Shown: positions 1 through 8,726 of the stretch, in pieces
How the letters are laid out: each line of letters begins with the position of its first letter
Numbering within the stretch: position 1 is the first letter of the stretch
Assembly: GCA_003612525.1 (NCBI GenBank)
Contig: RAZD01000002.1
Coordinates: forward strand, 62,001-126,000
Length of the DNA stretch: 64,000 nt
Source: a bacterium C-53
GTDB lineage: Bacteria; Bacillota; Clostridia; Lachnospirales; Lachnospiraceae
Reading direction: 5' to 3'
The notes under the pieces: model-generated
Seen by the model: the letters and a program-made list of their open reading frames with translations, nothing else
Databases searched by the model: none
What the model was told of the DNA's origin: nothing
Translations under genes and position numbers: made by a program

Positions 1-271
1 GGAGGCGGCCGTCGGCTTTTTGAAGAAACTGCGCAGGTGCAATCCGAAGGCGCAGATTGTGTGGGCATACGGTATGCTGGGATATGAAATGAATGCGCCA
101 ATCTGCAGAGCAATCGACGCTTACCGTATCGGTACAGGTGATGAAAAGGTGCACTTTTTGGGACTTCCGGCAGCAACGCAGAAAACGATCGGTTCCAGAG
201 AGCATCCGGGAAGGGAAAATCACAAAATAGCTGCTGAGGTGCTTGCAGAGTATCTGCGAAAAGAAATGTGA
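1..271 (+). CDS. SGNH/GDSL-type hydrolase, C-terminal fragment
   Basis: The gene enters from the left edge; the reading frame is open from base 2 and stops with TGA at 269-271, so about 89 C-terminal residues are visible. The end carries an EHP motif followed ten or so residues later by an alanine-rich helix, which resembles the D-x-x-H block V and final helix of SGNH/GDSL esterases such as acetylxylan-esterase-like carbohydrate esterases. The catalytic Ser block lies outside the window, so the family call rests only on this tail. The substrate cannot be told. An in-frame TTG at 20 is an internal codon, not a likely start. Confidence 0.5.
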   Translation, partial: EAAVGFLKKLRRCNPKAQIVWAYGMLGYEMNAPICRAIDAYRIGTGDEKVHFLGLPAATQKTIGSREHPGRENHKIAAEVLAEYLRKEM

Positions 272-332
272 ATGCGTGTTTCGTATACAAATATCTAGTG
301 CTGTGAAATGACTGGAAGGAGAGTGCAGTGAA

Positions 333-758
333 GTGAATAAGATACCGGTTTATGAGCGTGAAGTGCAGTATTATGAGACGGACCAGATGCAGATTGTCCA
401 TCATTCCAATTACATCCGCTGGTTTGAGGAGGCACGTCTGATGGCGATGAAATTTCTTGGCGCACCTTATGATGTACTTGAGGAAAAGGGAATTGTAATC
501 CCGGTGCTTGCCGCCTCCGCCGTGTACAGAGCCCCGTTTCGATTTGGCGATATATTTCAGGTGCGTCTGAAGATTGTGAAATTTAACGGTTTAAAAATGG
601 ATATTGAGTATGAAATTTATAATAAGGATTCGGGAATCCTGTCGACGACAGGGCAGACTTCGCATGCGTTTCTGGGGCAAGACAGGAAGCCGCTGCGTCT
701 GAAAAAGGAATTTCCGGAAGTTTATACTGTTTTTCAAAACGCTGTATGCCAGGATTAA
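333..758 (+). CDS. acyl-CoA thioesterase, 4HBT/YbgC hotdog family
   Basis: A 141-residue single hotdog-fold protein, the usual size for YbgC/4-hydroxybenzoyl-CoA thioesterase-like enzymes that hydrolyse acyl-CoA thioesters in the cytoplasm. Near the N-terminus it has YYETDQMQIVHHSNY followed by FEEAR, matching the family pattern in which the Asp of (D/E)TD is catalytic and the following V-x-H-x-x-Y lines the active site. The start is a GTG at 333 preceded by a GGAAGGAGAG ribosome binding site. The TetR regulator starts 10 bases after its stop, so the two are probably co-transcribed. The acyl substrate cannot be deduced. Confidence 0.8.
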   Translation: MNKIPVYEREVQYYETDQMQIVHHSNYIRWFEEARLMAMKFLGAPYDVLEEKGIVIPVLAASAVYRAPFRFGDIFQVRLKIVKFNGLKMDIEYEIYNKDSGILSTTGQTSHAFLGQDRKPLRLKKEFPEVYTVFQNAVCQD

Positions 759-768
759 GGAGGAAAGA

Positions 769-1329
769 ATGCCAAGAAAGGAAATGATCACAAAAGAAAT
801 GCTTCTGTTTGCGGCATTTTCACTTGCACAGGAAGATGGACTCCGCAATGTAACGGCCAGGAAGCTCGCTCAGAAAGCGGGATGCTCCACTCAGCCGATT
901 TTCAGAGTGTACAGAAATATGGAGGAACTCCAGGATGATGTGTTCCGGCAAACGGCAGAATATTTCGGCAGTTTCTACAGCAATTTTCCAAAGGCATATG
1001 ACACACCGTTTATAAATCTTGCAATTGCATATATTTCTTTTTCCAGACAGGAACCGAGTCTGTTCAGAATGCTGTTCCTTGAGACGCTTCCAGAGGAAAT
1101 GAGCACATACGAGCTGATCAACGGCGGGGAACAAGGGTTTGTACGGGCTGAGCTTAACAAGATACAGGGGATTTCGCCCAATCAGGCAGGGGCTTTATTC
1201 TCAAGATTATGGGTGTTTATCCACGGAATGGCGTGTATGGCATTGACCAGTGATTTTGATTTGACAAAAGATGAGGCGGTGGAGATGATCGAGAGCACAT
1301 ATCATTCTTTTCTCAAAGAAATAGTGTGA
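769..1329 (+). CDS. TetR/AcrR-family transcriptional regulator
   Basis: A 186-residue protein with an N-terminal TetR-type helix-turn-helix: roughly residues 8-52 contain TARKLAQKAGCSTQPIFRVY and the following aromatic helix typical of the recognition helix and its flank. The rest is an all-helical ligand-binding or dimerisation domain of normal length, with no recognised ligand signature. A GGAGGAAAG site precedes the ATG. It sits just after the thioesterase gene and before cardiolipin synthase, so it may regulate lipid-related neighbours, but that is inference from position only. Confidence 0.8.
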   Translation: MPRKEMITKEMLLFAAFSLAQEDGLRNVTARKLAQKAGCSTQPIFRVYRNMEELQDDVFRQTAEYFGSFYSNFPKAYDTPFINLAIAYISFSRQEPSLFRMLFLETLPEEMSTYELINGGEQGFVRAELNKIQGISPNQAGALFSRLWVFIHGMACMALTSDFDLTKDEAVEMIESTYHSFLKEIV

Positions 1330-1416
1330 GAAGTATTTTGAAAGACGTCCCGTAAAGGGTGGACGTTGGGAACTCCTGAGTCTCACGTGGGAGAAAGCGA
1401 AAAGAGGCGTATCTTT

Positions 1417-2988
1417 ATGGGCAGTGATGCTTTGGGAAAAATCAGACGATTTAAAAGTCCGGCGCTGCGTTTTCTGTTCGGACGGTCAATGGTAATTGCA
1501 ATATTGCTGGCCGCTCAGACTGGCTATCTGATTCTGGGCTTTTTATGGCTTGGAAAATATATGAACTTCCTGGTTGAAGTGATGCTTTTTCTGAGCGCTT
1601 TTCTTGTAATTTACATTATTAACGACGATGAGAACCCTGCGTACAAAATTGCGTGGATGATGCTGATTCTTGTATTTCCCGTATTTGGTGCGTTATTTTA
1701 TTTGTTTGTGCGTTTGAACATTGGCCATCGCTGGATCCATGACACAATGCAGAAAAATATTATGGCAACTGCAAAGTGGATGAACCAGAATGAAGAAGAG
1801 GAGTCTCTTCTTTGCATAAAGGATCCTTATGCCGGTTCACTGGCGCGCTATTTGTTTGAAAATGGACGATATCCGGTTTATTCAGGCTGTGAGGCTGTTT
1901 ATTTTCCGGACGGCGCATCAAAAGTAGACGAGCTGCTCAGGCAGCTTGAACAGGCGGAAAAGTTTATCTTTATGGAATATTTTATTGTGGATGCCGGTAA
2001 GGTATGGGACCGTGTCCTCGACGTGCTGAAAAGAAAGGCGGCACAGGGAGTGGAAGTGCGGTTTATGTATGATGGGATGTGTTCTTTGATTCTTCTCCCG
2101 TTCCGTTATCCCGAGAGGCTTGAGAGACTTGGAATACAGGCGCGGATGTATGCGCCAATCCGTCCGTTGCTTTCGACCCATCAGAATAACCGGGATCACA
2201 GAAAGATTGTTGTGATAGACGGCCATACGGCATTTACGGGTGGAATTAACCTTGCGGATGAATACACGAATGAGGGAAGCCGCTTTGGATACTGGAAGGA
2301 CTGCTCGATTATGGTTAAGGGGGACTGCGTCAGGAGTTTTACCGCGCTTTTCCTTCAAATGTGGAATACGCAGCATGGACCCTGTGAAGAAGACTACGGG
2401 AAATATATCATGTCTGTACCGCTAAAACATAAGCAGGATTCCGGTTTCATGATTCCATATGGGGACGGGCCGTATGCGAAGGAAACGCTTGCGGAAAATG
2501 TTTACCTTCACATTTTAAATACGGCAAAACGTTATGTTCATATTATGACGCCATACCTGATTCTCGATCACGAGGTTCTGCGTGCATTAAAATATGCGGT
2601 AAAACGGGGTGTTGACGTCAGATTAATTATTCCGCATATTCCGGATAAGAAAATTGCGTTTGATATTGCCAGGTCTTATTATACAGAGCTGATACCAGCA
2701 GGGGTAAGGATTTATGAATTTACACCCGGATTTATTCATGCAAAGGTATTTATTTCGGATGATCTGTGTGGCGTGGTAGGAAGTATCAATCTTGATTACA
2801 GAAGCTTGTATCTGCATTTTGAAGATGCGCTGTATCTGTATGGAACGCCGGTAATTGCGGATATGGAAAGAGATTTTCAGGAAACGCTCGCGTTATCAAT
2901 GGAGACGTCTCTGAAATATTATTACAAAATCAATGTATTGAGGCGAATATCCGGCAGAATCTTTCGAATATTCGGACCGCTTATGTAG
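1417..2988 (+). CDS. cls: cardiolipin synthase, phospholipase D family
   Basis: Joins two phosphatidylglycerol molecules to make cardiolipin and glycerol at the cytoplasmic membrane. The 523-residue protein has hydrophobic N-terminal segments (about residues 17-95) and two HKD motifs, HRKIVVID at about residue 261 and HAKVFISDD at about residue 441, the paired His/Lys/Asp catalytic sites of the PLD superfamily. I chose the ATG at 1417, preceded by AAGAGG; an in-frame TTG at 1366 would add 17 residues without a good ribosome binding site. Length and layout match Firmicutes Cls enzymes. Confidence 0.9.
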   Translation: MGSDALGKIRRFKSPALRFLFGRSMVIAILLAAQTGYLILGFLWLGKYMNFLVEVMLFLSAFLVIYIINDDENPAYKIAWMMLILVFPVFGALFYLFVRLNIGHRWIHDTMQKNIMATAKWMNQNEEEESLLCIKDPYAGSLARYLFENGRYPVYSGCEAVYFPDGASKVDELLRQLEQAEKFIFMEYFIVDAGKVWDRVLDVLKRKAAQGVEVRFMYDGMCSLILLPFRYPERLERLGIQARMYAPIRPLLSTHQNNRDHRKIVVIDGHTAFTGGINLADEYTNEGSRFGYWKDCSIMVKGDCVRSFTALFLQMWNTQHGPCEEDYGKYIMSVPLKHKQDSGFMIPYGDGPYAKETLAENVYLHILNTAKRYVHIMTPYLILDHEVLRALKYAVKRGVDVRLIIPHIPDKKIAFDIARSYYTELIPAGVRIYEFTPGFIHAKVFISDDLCGVVGSINLDYRSLYLHFEDALYLYGTPVIADMERDFQETLALSMETSLKYYYKINVLRRISGRIFRIFGPLM

Positions 2989-3042
2989 CGTTCAATATTT
3001 CATTGATTATTTGTGCCGCCAGGCGGTGCGGGAGATAAAGTC

Positions 3043-3960
3043 ATGGGAAGGACAAATGATTTAATATCGAAAATGAATGAGTTGTATGCCAATATGAGCA
3101 AGGGACATAAGGCGATTGCGTCATATTTGTCAGATCATTATGATCATGCGGCATTTATGACTGCGGCCCGGCTTGGAAAAGAAGTCGGAGTCAGCGAGTC
3201 AACGGTTGTACGCTTCGCCATGTCACTTGGCTTTGAGGGATATCCGCAGTTTCAGGACGGGCTTCAGGAGATTGTGAAGGGCAAGCTTACTACAGTGGAA
3301 AAGATGAGCGTGAAATACGGAAAAAGCAGTCAGTCAGAGATTCTTACTTCCGTATTGCGTGCGGATATAGAGAAAATTGGTGATACGCTGGAGACGCTTG
3401 ACCCAATTGCTTTTGAAGCGGCAGTTGATACGATTGTTGAGGCGAGGAATATTTATGTAATCGGTATCAGAAGCTGTGCCCCGCTTGCCAATTTTCTGAG
3501 TTTTTATCTGAATATTATGTTTGGCAATGTTCATCTTGTACAAACAACCAGCATCAGTGAGGTTTTTGAACAGATGATTCGTATTGATGAAAAGGATGTT
3601 GTTATTGGCATCAGTTTTCCACGTTATTCGATGCGTACGCTTAAGGCAATGGAATTTGCCAATAACAGAAATTCAAAAGTAATTACAATTACGGACAGCG
3701 TTCATTCCCCGATGAATCTTTATTCGTCCTGTAATCTTCTGGCAAGGAGCGACAGCGTTTCGATTGTGGACTCTCTGGTGGCTCCGCTGAGTCTGATTAA
3801 TGCACTTGTTGTGGCGCTTTGTCTGAAGCGGCAGAATGAGGTGGTGGATAATCTGGAGATGCTGGAACAACTGTGGGGAGATTATCAGGTCTACGGTTCG
3901 GATGAGATTAACTTCCTGAATGAAGACGCGGTGCGTAATTTTCCAAATACATTAAAGTAG
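3043..3960 (+). CDS. MurR/RpiR-family transcriptional regulator
   Basis: A 305-residue regulator with an N-terminal RpiR helix-turn-helix (about residues 1-75, including VSESTVVRFAMSLGFEGYPQF) and a C-terminal SIS sugar-phosphate-binding domain (about residues 115-250, with VYVIGIR-like and VVIGISFPRYS segments). Family members sense phosphosugars and control sugar or amino-sugar genes. I chose the ATG at 3043 with a GGGAG site ahead; a GTG at 3013 would add ten residues reading through a GC-rich hairpin. No sugar catabolic operon is adjacent, so the target is unknown. A near copy of the hairpin plus ribosome binding site recurs before the next gene. Confidence 0.85.
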   Translation: MGRTNDLISKMNELYANMSKGHKAIASYLSDHYDHAAFMTAARLGKEVGVSESTVVRFAMSLGFEGYPQFQDGLQEIVKGKLTTVEKMSVKYGKSSQSEILTSVLRADIEKIGDTLETLDPIAFEAAVDTIVEARNIYVIGIRSCAPLANFLSFYLNIMFGNVHLVQTTSISEVFEQMIRIDEKDVVIGISFPRYSMRTLKAMEFANNRNSKVITITDSVHSPMNLYSSCNLLARSDSVSIVDSLVAPLSLINALVVALCLKRQNEVVDNLEMLEQLWGDYQVYGSDEINFLNEDAVRNFPNTLK

Positions 3961-3991
3961 GATTGCGCTGCCAGGCGGCGCGGAGGTGTGT

Positions 3992-5263
3992 GTGAGTAAA
4001 AGAACAGCAGTGATTGGAGGCGGGGCAGCCGGAATGATGGCTGCTATTATGGCGTCGGAAAATGGCGGAAGCATTGATTTATACGAAAAAAATGAAAAAC
4101 TGGGAAAAAAACTGTTTATTACCGGAAAGGGGCGCTGTAATATCACAAACGACTGTGATACGGAGGAACTCTTAAAGAACGTTGTGACGAACCCGAAGTT
4201 CCTCTACAGTGCGTTTTATGGTTTTGACAGCAGGATGACGCAGGACTTTTTCAGAGGACTCGGCCTTCGTATGAAAGTGGAACGTGGAAACCGTGTATTC
4301 CCGGTAAGCGATCATTCTTCCGATGTGATACGCGTATTGGAAAGATGTCTGTGCGAGAAGGAGGTTAAGGTGTTTCTAAATACCCCGGTAAAAGAGATCT
4401 GTTTCGGGGAGGATGGAAGTGTGGAAGGAATCATAGCGGAGGGAAAGAAATACCTGTATGATTCTGTCGTGGTTGCGACCGGGGGCTGTTCCTACCCGTC
4501 AACCGGTTCGACAGGAGACGGGTATCAGTTTGCAGAATCATGCGGCATGGCAGTGACAGAACGCATTCCGTCCCTTGTTCCACTTGTGGTCAGGGAGGAG
4601 TTTGTAAAGGAACTGCAGGGACTGTCACTTAAGAATGTGGAAGCTGTTGTGTATGATGGAAAACGAGAAATTTACAGAGATTTTGGCGAGATGCTGTTTA
4701 CGCATTTCGGAGTCAGCGGTCCGCTGATTCTGAGTGCGAGCAGTTATGTGGCGAAGATTCTGGGCAAAAGAGAATTAAAGCTTGTGATTGATTTAAAACC
4801 GGCGTTGACAGGCGAGCAGCTTGACAGACGTGTGCTAAGGGATTTTGAATCAGGCCGGAACAAACAATTCGGGAATATCCTCACAAAACTTCTTCCGGCA
4901 AAGCTGATTCCTGTTGTTGTATCACGGTCAGGAATATTACCGGAAAAGAAAGTACACGATATTACGAAGGAGGAAAGGCAGTCCCTGACTGCACTTTTAA
5001 AGAATTTTGATCTGACGGTTACTGCGCTTCGTGGTTTTCAGGAGGCAGTTATAACAAAAGGAGGTGTCTCCGTAAAGGAGATAAACCCTTCTACGATGGA
5101 GAGTAAAAAGCATAATGGGCTTTATTTTGCTGGGGAGGTGCTGGATCTGGATGCATTGACCGGCGGGTTTAATTTACAGATTGCATGGGCGACAGGAGCG
5201 CTGTGCGGAAGACATATTGCGGAAAGGAATGGTGGTTTCGATGAGTTACAGTATAGCGATTGA
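3992..5263 (+). CDS. NAD(P)/FAD-dependent oxidoreductase, HI0933/BaiN-like
   Basis: A flavoprotein of about 423 residues belonging to the HI0933-like family. The N-terminus has the dinucleotide-binding AVIGGGAAGMMAAI followed by the family signature GKKLFITGKGRCNITN, and the C-terminus has GLYFAGEVLDLD and GGFNLQIAWATG, which close the FAD site. Related proteins include BaiN, proposed in bile-acid reduction, but most members are uncharacterised, so no substrate is assigned. I chose the GTG at 3992, five bases after GGAGG; GTG at 3986 overlaps the ribosome binding site. Its 3' end overlaps cmk by 23 bases, implying translational coupling. Confidence 0.85.
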   Translation: MSKRTAVIGGGAAGMMAAIMASENGGSIDLYEKNEKLGKKLFITGKGRCNITNDCDTEELLKNVVTNPKFLYSAFYGFDSRMTQDFFRGLGLRMKVERGNRVFPVSDHSSDVIRVLERCLCEKEVKVFLNTPVKEICFGEDGSVEGIIAEGKKYLYDSVVVATGGCSYPSTGSTGDGYQFAESCGMAVTERIPSLVPLVVREEFVKELQGLSLKNVEAVVYDGKREIYRDFGEMLFTHFGVSGPLILSASSYVAKILGKRELKLVIDLKPALTGEQLDRRVLRDFESGRNKQFGNILTKLLPAKLIPVVVSRSGILPEKKVHDITKEERQSLTALLKNFDLTVTALRGFQEAVITKGGVSVKEINPSTMESKKHNGLYFAGEVLDLDALTGGFNLQIAWATGALCGRHIAERNGGFDELQYSD

Positions 5264-5897
5264 CGGTCCGGCAGGGGCCGGAAAAAGCACAATTGCAAAA
5301 AAGGTGGCAGGTGAAAAAGGATTTATTTATGTGGATACGGGGGCAATGTATCGTGCAATGGCATTATACCTGATGCGCGAAGGTGTAAAAAGAGAGCAGA
5401 CGGAGCTTATATCAGAGGTATGCAAAGGGGCAAAGATTACGATTGAATACAGAGATGGCGAACAGGTGGTCCTTTTGGATGGTGAGAACGTAAATGGCTT
5501 GATACGCACGGAAGAGATCGGAAATATGGCTTCTGTATCTTCGGCGGTTCCGGCGGTCAGGGAAAAACTGCTGGAACTTCAGCAGAACCTTGCAAAAGAG
5601 AATAATGTTGTTATGGATGGAAGAGACATTGGCACGAAGGTACTGCCGGATGCCGATGTGAAAGTCTATTTGACAGCGAGTACACAATGCCGTGCAAAGA
5701 GACGCTTTGACGAACTTACGGCAAAAGGCGTTCAGTGTGACTTACAGCAGATTGAACAGGATATTAAAGAACGCGATCATCTTGACATGACACGGGATAC
5801 ATCGCCGCTAAGACAGGCGGAAGATGCGGTGTTCATTGACTCTTCCGATATGGGGATAGATGAAGTTGCAAAAGCGATTCTCGATTTGTGCATTTAA
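5241..5897 (+). CDS. cmk: cytidylate kinase
   Basis: Phosphorylates CMP and dCMP with ATP in pyrimidine nucleotide recycling. The 218-residue protein starts SYSIAIDGPAGAGKST, a P-loop, followed by DTGAMYRAM and the GRDIGTKVLPDADVKVYL segment diagnostic of bacterial Cmk. The true start is the ATG at 5241 inside the end of the upstream flavoprotein gene; longer in-frame starts read through unrelated sequence. It is followed after 12 bases by ispH and then the S1 protein, the cmk-ispH-rpsA arrangement common in Clostridia. Confidence 0.95.
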   Translation: MSYSIAIDGPAGAGKSTIAKKVAGEKGFIYVDTGAMYRAMALYLMREGVKREQTELISEVCKGAKITIEYRDGEQVVLLDGENVNGLIRTEEIGNMASVSSAVPAVREKLLELQQNLAKENNVVMDGRDIGTKVLPDADVKVYLTASTQCRAKRRFDELTAKGVQCDLQQIEQDIKERDHLDMTRDTSPLRQAEDAVFIDSSDMGIDEVAKAILDLCI

Positions 5898-5909
5898 GTG
5901 AGGGGAAAT

Positions 5910-6758
5910 ATGGAGATTAAACTTGCAAAGACTGCCGGTTTTTGTTTCGGTGTAGAACGGGCGATGCAACAGGTATATGAACAGATTGCAAAAGGAAATA
6001 AAATTTATACCTATGGTCCGATCATTCATAACGAGGAAGTGGTCAAAGATCTGAAAAGCAGGGGAGTCGAGGTGATTCATTCTGATGAGGAGCTTTCAGA
6101 GATTACAGAAGGGACCGTAATTATCCGTTCTCATGGCGTTCCGAAAGAAATCTGTGAAAAGATTGAACGTCAGGGGCTTACGTGTCTGGATGCAACGTGT
6201 CCTTTCGTGAAGAAAATTCACCGGATTGTCTCGGAGGAGAGTGCAAAGGGCAGGGATATTGTCATCATCGGAAACGATAAGCATCCCGAAGTGGAGGGAA
6301 TTAAAGGATGGTGCGAAACGCCGGCTGTCGTTGTGGAATCGGAGGAAGAAGCAGAAAAATATACAACAAATAACCCCAAAGGGGTGTGCATCGTATCACA
6401 AACGACATTTAACTACAACAAATTCAAAGATTTAGTTGAAATTTTTTTAAAAAAAGGTTATAGTATAAGTACTGTGAACACAATTTGCAACGCGACGGAA
6501 GAGAGACAGACGGAAGCACGCGAAATTGCGAAGGCAGCTGACGTGATGATTGTCATTGGTGACAGGCATAGTTCCAATACTGGGAAGTTGTATGAAATCT
6601 GTTTACAGGAGTGTAAGAACACTCATTTTATACAGACACTTGATGACTTGAATTTAGAATTACCTAAATCCATTCCATGTGTAGGTATCACGGCCGGGGC
6701 GTCAACCCCGAAGAATATTATTGAGGAGGTTCAAAATTATGTCAGAGTTAACTTTTGA
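5910..6758 (+). CDS. ispH: 4-hydroxy-3-methylbut-2-enyl diphosphate reductase
   Basis: Last step of the MEP isoprenoid pathway: reduces HMBPP to IPP and DMAPP using a [4Fe-4S] cluster. The 282-residue protein has the three cluster cysteines in their usual contexts: AGFCFGVERA (Cys12), DATCPFV and NTICNATEERQ. I chose ATG 5910 after AGGGG; GTG 5898 is also in frame. Its last 20 bases overlap the S1 protein gene in another frame. In many relatives IspH and S1 are one fused protein; here they are separate open frames. Confidence 0.95.
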   Translation: MEIKLAKTAGFCFGVERAMQQVYEQIAKGNKIYTYGPIIHNEEVVKDLKSRGVEVIHSDEELSEITEGTVIIRSHGVPKEICEKIERQGLTCLDATCPFVKKIHRIVSEESAKGRDIVIIGNDKHPEVEGIKGWCETPAVVVESEEEAEKYTTNNPKGVCIVSQTTFNYNKFKDLVEIFLKKGYSISTVNTICNATEERQTEAREIAKAADVMIVIGDRHSSNTGKLYEICLQECKNTHFIQTLDDLNLELPKSIPCVGITAGASTPKNIIEEVQNYVRVNF

Positions 6759-7866
6759 ACAAATGCTTGAAGATTCATGCAAAACTATACATGCAGGAGA
6801 GGTAGTCGAAGGTACGGTTATTTCCGTAAAGCCGGAAGAGATTATACTGAACATCGGGTATAAGGCTGACGGTATCATTACGAAAAATGAATATACGAAC
6901 GAGACAAGTGCTGACTTGACTTCCTGCGTGCAGGTAGGAGATACGATGGAAGCGAAGGTCCTGAAGGTAAATGACGGGGAGGGACAGGTTCTCCTGACTT
7001 ATAAGAGGCTTGCTGCCGATAAGGGGAATAAGAGACTTGAGGAAGCATATAATAACAAAGAAGTATTAACTGCGAAGGTTACAAAGGTACTGGACGGCGG
7101 ATTAAGCGTAGTGATTGATGAAGCAAGGGTATTTATTCCGGCAAGCCTTGTTTCAGATGTATACGAAAAAGACCTCACGAAATACAACGGACAGGAAATT
7201 GAATTTGTAATCAGCGAATTTAATCCGAAGAGGAGACGGATTATCGGTGACAGGAAATGTCTCCTTATGGAGAAGAAGGCCGAGCTTCAGAAAGCTCTGT
7301 TTGAGAGGATTAAGCCTGGCGATGTGGTAGAAGGCGTTGTTAAGAATGTAACGGATTTCGGTGCGTTTATTGATTTAGGCGGTGTGGATGGTCTGCTGCA
7401 TATTTCAGAGATGTCCTGGGGCCGTGTGGAGAATCCCAAGAAAGTATTTAAGGTTGGAGATCCCCTTAAAGTTCTGATTAAGGACATTGCGGGAGTCAAA
7501 GTTGCGCTGAGCCTGAAATTCGAGGATCAGAACCCGTGGCTTGACGCTGCTGATAAGTATGCTGTGGGAAATATTGTGACAGGCCGTGTGGCGCGTATGA
7601 CAGATTTTGGCGCATTCATTGAGCTTGAGTCTGGAATCGATGCATTGCTTCACGTATCTCAGATTGCGAAAGAGCATATTGAGAAACCGGCAGATGTATT
7701 GAAGGTTGGACAGGAAGTGACCGCAAAAGTGGTTGATTTCAACGAAGAGGACAAGAAAATCAGCCTGAGCATAAAAGCGATGCTTGCTGCAGAGCAGGAA
7801 GAAGCGGCGGAAGAGGATGCTGTATCAGTTGACATTGAAGCGGAAATTGAGAAAGATTCAGAATAA
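6739..7866 (+). CDS. rpsA: S1 RNA-binding domain protein (ribosomal protein S1-like)
   Basis: A 375-residue protein built of four S1 repeats, at roughly residues 18-90, 100-170, 190-260 and 275-350. The third and fourth carry the classic VTDFGAFIDL...GLLHISEMSWG and MTDFGAFIEL...ALLHVSQIA cores. S1 proteins bind single-stranded mRNA and assist ribosome recruitment. Clostridial versions are shorter than the six-domain E. coli S1. The C-terminus is acidic. The ATG at 6739 follows GAGGAGG located inside the end of ispH, so translation of the two genes is probably coupled. Confidence 0.9.
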   Translation: MSELTFEQMLEDSCKTIHAGEVVEGTVISVKPEEIILNIGYKADGIITKNEYTNETSADLTSCVQVGDTMEAKVLKVNDGEGQVLLTYKRLAADKGNKRLEEAYNNKEVLTAKVTKVLDGGLSVVIDEARVFIPASLVSDVYEKDLTKYNGQEIEFVISEFNPKRRRIIGDRKCLLMEKKAELQKALFERIKPGDVVEGVVKNVTDFGAFIDLGGVDGLLHISEMSWGRVENPKKVFKVGDPLKVLIKDIAGVKVALSLKFEDQNPWLDAADKYAVGNIVTGRVARMTDFGAFIELESGIDALLHVSQIAKEHIEKPADVLKVGQEVTAKVVDFNEEDKKISLSIKAMLAAEQEEAAEEDAVSVDIEAEIEKDSE

Positions 7867-7883
7867 TTCATGAGGTTTGCTTT

Positions 7884-8660
7884 ATGGTTTACGATTATGA
7901 ATGGTTTAAAAAAGCAGTTTTTGATTTAACAAAGATTGATCTGAACGCGTATAAGGAAAAGCAGATGAAACGCCGGATTGATACGCTGATTGGAAAGCAT
8001 GGAATAAAGGGATACGATCAGTACGTGGCGGAACTTAAAGCGAATAAGGAACGGTTTGACGAATTTGTAAATTATCTGACAATTAATGTATCTGAGTTTT
8101 ATCGGAATACGGACCAATGGGCTCTTCTTGACAAGGTCTACATACCGGAATTAATTAATAGATTTGGACGCAATCTGAAAATATGGAGTGCTGCGTGTTC
8201 AACCGGAGATGAACCATATTCACTCGTAATGGCCTTATCAAGGCATTTGCCTTTAAATCAGATCAAAATTTTTGCTACCGATCTTGACAAGCAGGTAATT
8301 GCAAAGGCAAAAGTCGGACTTTATAATGCGAAGAGCGTTGCCGGAGTACCGAGTGATTTGAAGGCAAAATATTTTGAAAAAATAGGGCCTTCCTATCAGA
8401 TTGCCAATGAAATTAAATCAAGAGTAGAATTTAAGGAGCACAATCTTTTAAAAGATTCTTACCCTACGGGATGCCATCTGCTTGTCTGTAGGAATGTATT
8501 GATTTATTTTACAGAAGAAGCAAAAGATGAAGTTTTTCGAAAGTTTAATAAATCACTTGCATTAGGAGGTCTTTTGTTTATCGGAAGCACGGAGCAAATT
8601 ATTAATTTTAAGGAAATAGGTTACAAAAGAAGAGAATCATTCTTCTATCAGAAGGAATAG
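7884..8660 (+). CDS. cheR: CheR-family protein-glutamate O-methyltransferase
   Basis: A 258-residue CheR-type enzyme that would use S-adenosylmethionine to methylate glutamates of chemoreceptors. The N-terminal helical domain (residues about 1-70) is followed by the methyltransferase domain with SAACSTGDEPYSLVMAL (SAM motif I) and VCRNVLIYF. It lies 17 bases after the S1 gene, with no receptor, cheB or flagellar gene in view. A few Clostridia keep cheR apart from chemotaxis clusters, so its true methyl acceptor is open. A strong hairpin follows the stop. Confidence 0.88.
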   Translation: MVYDYEWFKKAVFDLTKIDLNAYKEKQMKRRIDTLIGKHGIKGYDQYVAELKANKERFDEFVNYLTINVSEFYRNTDQWALLDKVYIPELINRFGRNLKIWSAACSTGDEPYSLVMALSRHLPLNQIKIFATDLDKQVIAKAKVGLYNAKSVAGVPSDLKAKYFEKIGPSYQIANEIKSRVEFKEHNLLKDSYPTGCHLLVCRNVLIYFTEEAKDEVFRKFNKSLALGGLLFIGSTEQIINFKEIGYKRRESFFYQKE

Positions 8661-8663
8661 TGC

Positions 8664-8695
8664 AGAGCCGCTTCACGTAATTGTGGAGCGGCTCT
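8664..8695. terminator. hairpin between convergent genes
   Basis: An inverted repeat with arms 8664-8676 and 8683-8695 forms a 13-pair stem (one G-T wobble) with a six-base loop. It sits between cheR (+) and the exonuclease gene (-). The U-tract is weak on both strands, so termination strength is uncertain. Confidence 0.6.
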
Positions 8696-8726
8696 CTGGC
8701 TGGTTGGTATTATTTTCGGGAAATGA

